This document shows, piece after piece, positions 1-4,312 of a stretch of DNA of 8,336 bases (within the stretch, counting starts at the first letter, position 1; each line of letters opens with the position of its first letter). The DNA is from Actinomycetota bacterium (lineage in GTDB: Bacteria; Actinomycetota; Acidimicrobiia; IMCC26256; PALSA-610): contig JAUZEM010000145.1 in the NCBI GenBank assembly GCA_030839005.1, positions 1 to 8,336 on the forward strand, given 5' to 3'. The notes under the pieces are model-generated. The model saw only the letters and a list, made by a program, of their open reading frames with translations. It did no database searches and was not told where the DNA came from. The position numbers and the translations under genes are program-made.

Positions 1-579
1 CGCGGGTGACGGCTTCTCGACGATGTCGCGTATGCGGACAATGTTGTCTCCCGCGGGCTCGGCCCGGGCGCAGCCGTAGAGGGACGGGTTCTCGACCTCC
101 ATCAACGCGATCACGCTGCTGTCCAGCCGCTCGTACGTCTCGATCATCCCTTCGAGCAGCGGCAGCCGCTCGTCGATGAGGTCGTCGCCCAGCAGCACGA
201 CAAACGGGTTGTCGCCGATGTGCTTCCGGCAGATCGACACCGCATGGCCGAGCCCGAGCGGCTCGCCCTGGCGAACATAGAAGATGTCGGCGAGGTCGGC
301 GAGCGCTCGAACCTCTTCGAGGGCCTCGAGCCGGCCGCGCTGCTCGAGCTCGAGCTCGAGCTCGACGTTGCGGTCGAAGTGATCCTCGAGGCTGCGCTTG
401 CTGCGGCCGGTGATGATGATGATGTCGTCGATGCCGGCGCGCACCGCCTCCTCGACGACGTACTGGATCGCGGGCTTGTCGACGACCGGCAGCATCTCCT
501 TGGGCGAGCTCTTGGTGGCCGGGAGGAAACGCGTACCCAGACCGGCCGCGGGGATCACGGCCTTGCGCACCCGTGTCAT
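1..579 (-). CDS. galU: UTP-glucose-1-phosphate uridylyltransferase (GalU), C-terminus cut by window edge
   Basis: GalU makes UDP-glucose from UTP and glucose-1-phosphate in the cytoplasm, feeding cell-envelope polysaccharides and glycolipids. The visible 193 residues are the N-terminal part of a protein usually near 290-300 residues; the rest lies beyond position 1. The nucleotide-binding signature GLGTRFLPATKSSPKEMLP is at residues 13-31, followed by VVDKPAIQYVVEEAV (32-46), the QGEPLGLGHAV loop (104-114) and the LLGDDLID metal/sugar-binding strand (129-136). These are diagnostic of bacterial GalU. The start is ATG at 579, preceded by a GAGGAAG ribosome-binding site that overlaps the stop codon of plsY 9 bp upstream, so the two genes probably form one transcript. 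A short ELELELE stretch (73-79) comes from a 6-bp tandem repeat. Assignment is very secure; only the C-terminus is unseen. Confidence 0.96.
   Translation of the reverse strand, partial: MTRVRKAVIPAAGLGTRFLPATKSSPKEMLPVVDKPAIQYVVEEAVRAGIDDIIIITGRSKRSLEDHFDRNVELELELEQRGRLEALEEVRALADLADIFYVRQGEPLGLGHAVSICRKHIGDNPFVVLLGDDLIDERLPLLEGMIETYERLDSSVIALMEVENPSLYGCARAEPAGDNIVRIRDIVEKPSPA
343..366. repeat. Short 6-bp tandem repeat (CTCGAG/CTCGAC) inside galU
   Basis: Four adjacent 6-bp units, three CTCGAG and one CTCGAC, encode alternating Glu and Leu at residues 73-79 of GalU. The family usually carries a Glu/Leu-rich helix here, so this is probably codon-level slippage in a tolerant helix, not an independent element. 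Confidence 0.7.
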
Positions 580-588
580 TCGTCTTCC

Positions 589-1176
589 TCAGGCGCCGCG
601 GCCAACGCCCAGACCGATCTCCTCACGCCGGAGCAGCCGGCGGATGTTCGCGGTGTGGCGAACCACGACGAGCAGCGAAAGACAAGCAACGACGCCGACT
701 TCCCATAAGTCGTAGCCGAGCACGAGGACCGCGACCGGGAAGAGCATCGTCGCCAGGAGCGATGCGAGGGACGCCTTGTGGAGGACACGCGCGACGACGA
801 ACCAGCACGCGCCGAGGCCGACCACGACGAACGGGTACAGGACGACGAGCGCGCCGCCGGCGGCCGCGACGCCCTTGCCGCCCTTGCGGTAGAGCGGGTA
901 GGTGTGTCCGACGACGGCCGCAACGCCGAGGATGCAGGCGCCCGCCCGCCCTCCGATGGCCAGGCCCGCACCGGCGGCGAGTGCGCCCTTGGCGAAGTCG
1001 AGGAGCAGCACGAGGGCGCCGGACCGCCACCCGAGCAGCCGGTGCACGTTCGACGCGCCCGGGTTGCCCGAACCCTCCCGCAGGATGTCGCGGCCGTGGG
1101 CGCGCCCGACGAGCTGGGCGCTCGGAAACGTCCCGAGCAGCCAGGCCACGGGTACGAGGAGCGCGACGGCAACCAT
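589..1176 (-). CDS. plsY: Glycerol-3-phosphate acyltransferase PlsY (acyl-phosphate dependent)
   Basis: PlsY is an integral membrane enzyme that moves an acyl group from acyl-phosphate to glycerol-3-phosphate, giving lysophosphatidic acid, the first committed step of phospholipid synthesis. The 195-residue length fits the family (about 190-220). The three cytoplasmic motifs are present: GSGNPGASNV (35-44), GHTYP followed by KGGKGV (90-103), and RHTANIRRLL near the C-terminus (173-182). Hydrophobic segments at about 1-15, 52-75, 80-95, 105-130 and 138-172 fit a five-helix protein. ATG 1176 is chosen because an in-frame stop lies three codons upstream. No clear Shine-Dalgarno precedes it; a CAGAAT hexamer ends 8 nt before the ATG and could be a -10 of a nearly leaderless transcript, a weak inference. 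galU follows after 9 bp with its ribosome-binding site overlapping this stop codon. Confidence 0.95.
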   Translation of the reverse strand: MVAVALLVPVAWLLGTFPSAQLVGRAHGRDILREGSGNPGASNVHRLLGWRSGALVLLLDFAKGALAAGAGLAIGGRAGACILGVAAVVGHTYPLYRKGGKGVAAAGGALVVLYPFVVVGLGACWFVVARVLHKASLASLLATMLFPVAVLVLGYDLWEVGVVACLSLLVVVRHTANIRRLLRREEIGLGVGRGA

Positions 1177-1315
1177 GCACCATCATTCTGTCCCACGCAC
1201 GTAGTCGATTACTCATGCGCTTGCCTCCGGTCGCGCCGCGGTCCCGTCGGCGGGGTACGATTGGCACTCGTAGGCGTCGAGTGCCAATCTCGGCGACCGA
1301 CCGGACGGAGTGTCC
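1177..1315. other. Divergent intergenic region between plsY and fmdB
   Basis: These 139 bp separate the minus-strand plsY-galU pair from the plus-strand fmdB-mtnP pair and should hold promoters for both directions. The one clear element is the CIRCE-like inverted repeat in its right half. A TACGAT hexamer at 1256-1261 touches the left edge of that repeat and could be a -10 for the fmdB direction, though no matching -35 is visible. No small gene was found here. Confidence 0.75.
1260..1288 (+). promoter_or_regulatory. CIRCE-like operator (probable HrcA binding site) upstream of fmdB
   Basis: The sequence reads ATTGGCACTC, nine bases (GTAGGCGTC), then GAGTGCCAAT: a perfect 10-bp inverted repeat with the 9-bp spacer of CIRCE elements (consensus TTAGCACTC-N9-GAGTGCTAA). 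It differs from consensus only by the compensating A-to-G and T-to-C pair, as expected in GC-rich genomes. CIRCE is bound by the heat-shock repressor HrcA, classically before groESL and dnaK. Here it lies 27 bp before the ATG of an FmdB-type gene. Two promoter placements are possible: a TACGAT -10 at 1256-1261, putting the transcription start inside the repeat, or TTGGCA (1261-1266) and CAATCT (1285-1290) as -35/-10 with an 18-bp spacer. Either way HrcA would block initiation. The repeat is seen directly; the regulator is inferred. Confidence 0.85.
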
Positions 1316-1717
1316 ATGCCGACATACGTGTACCGCTGCGCCAAGTGCGGCGAACAGCTCGAGGCGTTTCAGTCGTTCGCCGACGCGCCCCTCAGGAAGC
1401 ACTCCGACTGCGGCGGCAAGCTGACCAAGGTGCTCTCGGCCGCCGGCATCGTCCTCAAGGGCGCGGGTTTCTACAAGACCGACAACCGCGTGAAATCGTC
1501 GAACGGCTCGTCCAAGGAGAAGGCGAAAGAGGCGGCGTCGTCGAATTCGGGCTCATCGTCGGGGTCCGAGTCGTCCTCCTCCGACTCGACCTCCTCCGGC
1601 TCCGGATCTTCGGGTTCGGGCTCGTCGAAGCCTTCGACCGGCTCGAACTCGTCCGGCTCGTCCGGCTCGTCGGGCTCCTCGGGCTCGTCGCGCGGGTCCG
1701 AAGCCAAGAGCGCGTAG
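1316..1717 (+). CDS. FmdB-family zinc-ribbon protein with Ser/Gly-rich tail
   Basis: This 133-residue protein opens with the family hallmark MPTYVYRCAKCG and carries a second hallmark, GIVLKGAGFYKTDNR (44-58). Zinc ligands would be Cys8 and Cys11, with His29 and Cys32 as the second pair; most homologues have Cys where His29 stands. Residues 59-133 are low complexity, mainly Ser and Gly with Lys/Glu at the start, and probably disordered. FmdB was first noted as a putative regulatory protein in formamidase operons, but its biochemical role is unsettled, so no precise function is given. ATG 1316 is chosen over GTG 1310 because the family begins MPTY and a GGACGGAG ribosome-binding site sits 5 nt upstream. 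The CIRCE-like operator immediately upstream suggests heat-shock or proteotoxic-stress control. mtnP follows after 22 bp. Confidence 0.9.
   Translation: MPTYVYRCAKCGEQLEAFQSFADAPLRKHSDCGGKLTKVLSAAGIVLKGAGFYKTDNRVKSSNGSSKEKAKEAASSNSGSSSGSESSSSDSTSSGSGSSGSGSSKPSTGSNSSGSSGSSGSSGSSRGSEAKSA
1648..1692 (+). repeat. 9-bp tandem repeat encoding Ser-Ser-Gly units in the fmdB tail
   Basis: Five adjacent 9-bp units, based on CTCGTCCGG with one or two changes each, encode the repeated Ser-Ser-Gly run near the C-terminus. Unit number could vary between strains by slippage in steps of three residues without breaking the frame. Confidence 0.75.
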
Positions 1718-1739
1718 CTGCCGCGGCACGGCCGAACGC

Positions 1740-2546
1740 ATGCAAGCCGAGATTGGGATCTTCGGCGGGTCGGGGTTCTACAACTTCGGTGACGACGTCG
1801 AGGAAGTCGTCCTCGACACACCCTTCGGCGCGCCCAGCGCCCCGGTGACGCTTGCCGACGTCGGGGGACGGCGCGTCGCGTTCATCCCTCGCCACGGACG
1901 CGATCACGAGTACGCGCCCGCGCGCGTTCCCGCCCGCGCCAACCTCTGGGCCATGCGCATGCTCGGTGTCCGCCAGGTGATCGGACCGTGCGCCGCAGGT
2001 TCGCTCTCACCCGGCATACATCCCGGCGACTTCGTGGTCCTCGACCAGCTCGTCGACCGCACCTGGGGTCGCCCCGACACGTTCTACGACGCGGGTAACG
2101 CGCACCACGTGTCGTACGCCGACCCGTACTGCGCCGTCGTGGGAAGACACGCGCTGCATGCGGGCGAGCGCGTCGGCGTCCGGATGCATGACACCGGGAC
2201 CGTCGTCGTCGTCCCGGGTCCGCGCTTCTCTACCCGCGCCGAGTCGCGTTGGTATCGGTCACAAGGCTGGCACGTCGTCAACATGACGCAGTACCCCGAG
2301 GCCTATCTCGCGCGCGAGCTCGGCATGCACTATGCCGGCGTCGCACTCGTCACCGACTACGACACCGGAGTCGAGCACGACGCGGGCGTGGAACCGGTCT
2401 CCCAGGAGCAGGTGTTCGCGTTCTTCGAGGAGAACCTGCACCGTCTGCGCGCGTTGCTCCACGATCTGCTGCCGACCCTGCCGTCGGAGCCGAGCGGCTG
2501 CGCCTGCGCCGACGCGATCGGCCCGCTGCACGCCTTCGACCACTGA
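1740..2546 (+). CDS. mtnP: S-methyl-5'-thioadenosine phosphorylase (MTAP/PNP family)
   Basis: The enzyme splits 5'-methylthioadenosine with phosphate into adenine and 5-methylthioribose-1-phosphate, clearing a by-product of polyamine synthesis and starting methionine salvage. The 268-residue protein shows the phosphate-binding GGSG loop (9-12), FIPRHGRDHEYAP (48-60), GPCAAGSLSPG (82-92), PRFSTRAESRWY (161-172), the ribose-binding NMTQYPE (181-187) and TDYD (205-208). Asp206 and Asp208 match the residues that read the 6-amino group of adenine; inosine/guanosine-type relatives have Asn here, which favours MTA over inosine or methylthioinosine. A CXC motif (Cys254, Cys256) lies near the C-terminus. 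The start is ATG 1740, 22 bp after fmdB. No good Shine-Dalgarno is visible, so translation may depend on readthrough from fmdB. Main alternative: a broad-specificity purine nucleoside phosphorylase. Confidence 0.9.
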   Translation: MQAEIGIFGGSGFYNFGDDVEEVVLDTPFGAPSAPVTLADVGGRRVAFIPRHGRDHEYAPARVPARANLWAMRMLGVRQVIGPCAAGSLSPGIHPGDFVVLDQLVDRTWGRPDTFYDAGNAHHVSYADPYCAVVGRHALHAGERVGVRMHDTGTVVVVPGPRFSTRAESRWYRSQGWHVVNMTQYPEAYLARELGMHYAGVALVTDYDTGVEHDAGVEPVSQEQVFAFFEENLHRLRALLHDLLPTLPSEPSGCACADAIGPLHAFDH

Positions 2547-2580
2547 CGCCGGCCCATCTCGGGGGGCGCGACCTTTGATG

Positions 2581-2639
2581 GCGAGTGCCCCCGGCCCGCC
2601 GATCCGGGCGGGTGGTGACCGGCAGGCCGGGGGACTCGC
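2581..2639 (+). terminator. Strong long hairpin, candidate terminator of fmdB-mtnP
   Basis: GCGAGT (2581-2586) pairs with ACTCGC (2634-2639), and CCCCCGGCC (2588-2596) with GGCCGGGGG (2625-2633), making a 15-bp stem with one bulged G at 2587. The loop contains an alternative smaller hairpin, CCCGCC (2595-2600) with GGCGGG (2607-2612). It begins 34 bp after the mtnP stop. No T tract follows, so it would be a tail-less (L-shaped) terminator as proposed for actinobacteria, or a cruciform-forming element. Confidence 0.5.
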
Positions 2640-2640
2640 T

Positions 2641-2659
2641 CGGCGCCGCTGGGGCGCCG
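2641..2659 (+). terminator. Second GC hairpin directly after the first
   Basis: CGGCGCC and GGCGCCG form a perfect 7-bp stem around the loop GCTGG, one base after the longer hairpin ends. In tandem the two could strengthen transcription stop between mtnP and the SAF gene. No T run follows. Function is inferred from structure only. Confidence 0.4.
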
Positions 2660-2724
2660 GGGCCGGGGGAGCCTTTCGATTCAACCCCCGCGCGATATCC
2701 GACATTCCCACTGTTCCCTTTTGC

Positions 2725-2753
2725 TTGGGAAGCGGAACATCGGTCGCTAGTCT
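2725..2753 (+). promoter_or_regulatory. Candidate promoter of the SAF-domain gene
   Basis: TTGGGA (2725-2730) and TAGTCT (2748-2753) lie 17 bp apart and match the -35 and -10 hexamers at their most conserved positions. Transcription would start near 2760, giving a leader of about 60 nt. The AT content rises around 2695-2760 relative to the flanks, as expected at a promoter, and the preceding hairpins suggest a new transcript begins here. Confidence 0.45.
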
Positions 2754-2762
2754 CCAGTGCTA

Positions 2763-2818
2763 CTTCCCCCGAGCTTCCCTCTCTCTCGCGCCGCGCATGG
2801 CGTTTCGGAAGGGGAAGC
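2763..2818 (+). promoter_or_regulatory. Leader able to pair with the SAF gene ribosome-binding site
   Basis: The ribosome-binding region GGGGAAGC (2811-2818) is complementary to two upstream segments in the predicted leader: CTTCCCC (2763-2769) and GCTTCCC (2773-2779). Either would make a 7-bp stem hiding the Shine-Dalgarno. The loop contains a smaller CGCC/GGCG stem. This is structure visible in sequence; a regulatory role is inference. Confidence 0.35.
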
Positions 2819-2821
2819 AGG

Positions 2822-3487
2822 ATGCGCCGTTCACCTCGCGTACTTCTGGCGTGGGCCGCCGCGGTCCTCGTGATGTTGGCCACCGCGCGCGTTGTTGCCT
2901 CCGACCTCGGATCGCTGCATCGTCGCGCTCACAATCTCGGAGCAGACGTGCCCGTGCTGCTCGCCGCACGCGATCTCCCACTCGGGACGACGCTCGGGGC
3001 AGGCGATGTCCACACGGTGCGGCGACCGTCGACGACCGTCTCGTCCGATGCCCTGCGCGACCCCGCCGCGGCAGTCGGTCGAGTGGTCTCGGTTGCCCTC
3101 CTCCGGGACGACGTCGTCGGAGCGCGCCACCTCGTCCCCGGCATCAACGGAATCGTGCCGGCAGGAAGGCGCGCGGTGCACGTGCTCGTGAAGGACGGCT
3201 TCCAGCCGCCGATCGGTTCGGTGGTCGACGTGCTCGCAACCTACGACCCGTCGCTCGCGAACATCGCCGGATCGCCGGGACAAGCCACGATCGTCGCGCG
3301 CGGCGCTCGGGTCCTGACGCTCGCCGGCGCCGCACCAGCGAGCGACCCCGGCGCATCCGCCGACGGCAACGGCACCGGCGTGGAACTCCTCGTCACCGAA
3401 GACGAGGCTCGTTCGGTCGCGTACGCAGCATCCATCGGCGAAGTGACCCTCGCGCTCGCACCCTTCCAGACCGCCTGCTGTTCCTGA
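2822..3487 (+). CDS. Membrane-anchored SAF-domain protein, short CpaB/RcpC-like
   Basis: The 221-residue product has one N-terminal hydrophobic segment (about 8-26) after a basic start, so it is exported and probably membrane-tethered. A SAF domain spans about 43-104 (PVLLAARDLPLGTTLGAGDV, then VGRVVSVALLRDDVV). The next part resembles the RcpC region of the Flp/Tad pilus protein CpaB: RRAVHVLVKDG (116-126), GSVVDVLATYDP (132-143), and VTEDEARSVAYAASIGEVTLALAP (191-214). CpaB proteins are usually longer, and no pilus gene is in view, so a role outside pilus assembly is possible. The C-terminus is Ala-Cys-Cys-Ser. ATG 2822 is chosen because GGAAGGGG (2807-2814) lies 7 nt upstream and a hydrophobic leader follows at once. 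The frame is open upstream to 2585, but that stretch would run through the hairpins and promoter. Confidence 0.8.
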   Translation: MRRSPRVLLAWAAAVLVMLATARVVASDLGSLHRRAHNLGADVPVLLAARDLPLGTTLGAGDVHTVRRPSTTVSSDALRDPAAAVGRVVSVALLRDDVVGARHLVPGINGIVPAGRRAVHVLVKDGFQPPIGSVVDVLATYDPSLANIAGSPGQATIVARGARVLTLAGAAPASDPGASADGNGTGVELLVTEDEARSVAYAASIGEVTLALAPFQTACCS

Positions 3488-3500
3488 GTGAGCGTCGCGA

Positions 3501-3515
3501 GGCGGGTATCCCGCC
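3501..3515 (+). terminator. Small perfect hairpin after the SAF gene
   Basis: GGCGGG, loop TAT, CCCGCC: a perfect 6-bp GC stem 13 bp after the stop codon. No T tract follows. It may end the SAF transcript before the separately started HAD gene. Further G/C-rich dyads fill 3530-3560. Confidence 0.4.
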
Positions 3516-3577
3516 GAGCAGCGAGCGGGGCCCGAGCGGCCCGGCGCGCGGCGCCGAGAGCGGGAAACCTGAACCGG

Positions 3578-3592
3578 TAGCTTGCCGCCGTG
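3578..3592 (+). promoter_or_regulatory. Candidate -10 giving a leaderless transcript of the HAD gene
   Basis: TAGCTT at 3578-3583 is followed by six bases and then the GTG start at 3590, so transcription would start at or next to the G of GTG. There is no Shine-Dalgarno upstream, consistent with a leaderless mRNA. No convincing -35 was found. Confidence 0.45.
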
Positions 3593-4309
3593 GCGATCAG
3601 CACGGTCATCTTCGACTTCGGTGGCGTCATCTCGAGCCCGCTGTTCGTCGGAATCGGCGCGTTCGAGGAAGCGGAGGGCTATCCAAAGGGGTCGCTGCTC
3701 CGGCTGCTCTTCGGCGACACCGCGTACATCGGCGTCGAAGGTCGCGCGGTCGCCGACGCCGTCGCAGCCGATCCCGATGCGGCCGAGAGCGAAGGTGAGG
3801 TCGAGGACGAGCCCGATTGGCACCTCCTCGAGAAGGGTCAGCTCGACATAAAGACGTACTTCGAGCGCATGGTCGAGAAGGCGCCCCGTGTGATCGGACA
3901 GCCGATCGACATGGAGTCGTACGGCCGTTTCTGGCGCCAGACGGCGCCCGGCGTGCACTGGACCGTGGTGCACAAGATGCGCGAGCTCAAGTCGCGCGGG
4001 CTGCGTATCGGGCTGCTCACCAACAACGTCAAGGAGTTCGGCGACAACTGGCGCGCGATGTTCCCGATCGATGAGCTCTGTGACGAGGTCGTCGACTCCT
4101 CCCACGTCGGGATGCGCAAGCCGGACCGAGAGATCTACGAGCTCACGTGCGCGCGCATGCACATCGCGCCGGACGAAGCCGTCTTCCTCGATGACAACGC
4201 GGAGAATGTGGCCGCCGCCCGCGACGTCGGCATGGAAGCCGTCCACGTCGTCGACCCCGAGGCCGCGCTCGCCGAGCTCGAGTCGATCCTCGCGCGCCGA
4301 GGGCAATAA
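3590..4309 (+). CDS. HAD-superfamily hydrolase (subfamily IA type)
   Basis: A 239-residue cytoplasmic hydrolase of the haloacid-dehalogenase fold, substrate unknown. Motif I is VIFDFGGVI with the nucleophile Asp9; the second acid usual in phosphatases (position +2) is Gly11, as in the DxG subgroup. Motif II is LLTNN (Thr144), motif III is RKPDREIY (Lys177) and motif IV is FLDDNAENV (Asp201, Asp202). A helical cap occupies about 15-120 and includes an unusually acidic stretch at about 58-77. The C-terminal pattern GMRKPD...FLDDNAENVAAA is like the phosphatase-type domain of epoxide hydrolase and ACAD10-like proteins, but that does not fix the substrate. GTG 3590 is the start: it directly precedes motif I and lies 6 nt after a -10-like hexamer, suggesting a leaderless message. 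The gene ends 3 bp from the convergent pmbA stop. Confidence 0.88.
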   Translation: MAISTVIFDFGGVISSPLFVGIGAFEEAEGYPKGSLLRLLFGDTAYIGVEGRAVADAVAADPDAAESEGEVEDEPDWHLLEKGQLDIKTYFERMVEKAPRVIGQPIDMESYGRFWRQTAPGVHWTVVHKMRELKSRGLRIGLLTNNVKEFGDNWRAMFPIDELCDEVVDSSHVGMRKPDREIYELTCARMHIAPDEAVFLDDNAENVAAARDVGMEAVHVVDPEAALAELESILARRGQ

Positions 4310-4312
4310 GCG

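Noticed and set aside
343..366. GAGCTC/CTCGAG run considered as a regulatory repeat
   Set aside because: It lies inside the galU coding region, keeps frame, and encodes a Glu/Leu helix normal for the family.
1648..1692. 9-bp repeats considered as a CRISPR or iteron array
   Set aside because: Units are directly adjacent without spacers, in frame and codon-structured, so they are coding low-complexity sequence.
778..1848. 356-residue plus-strand open frame antisense to plsY and running across fmdB
   Set aside because: No domain or start signal; plsY and fmdB, which it overlaps, carry clear motifs.
2585..2821. Upstream extension of the SAF protein to a GTG at 2585
   Set aside because: It would translate through two strong hairpins and a likely promoter, and place the signal segment in mid-protein. 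ATG 2822 has a good ribosome-binding site.
2332..3798. 488-residue plus-strand open frame across mtnP, the SAF gene and the HAD gene
   Set aside because: Arg/Pro/Ser-rich composition with no motifs; it is a frame shadow of genes with clear families, common in GC-rich DNA.
2831..4306. 491-residue minus-strand open frame opposite the SAF and HAD genes
   Set aside because: Its composition reflects the complement of real codons, with no recognisable domain, and both plus-strand genes have strong family motifs.
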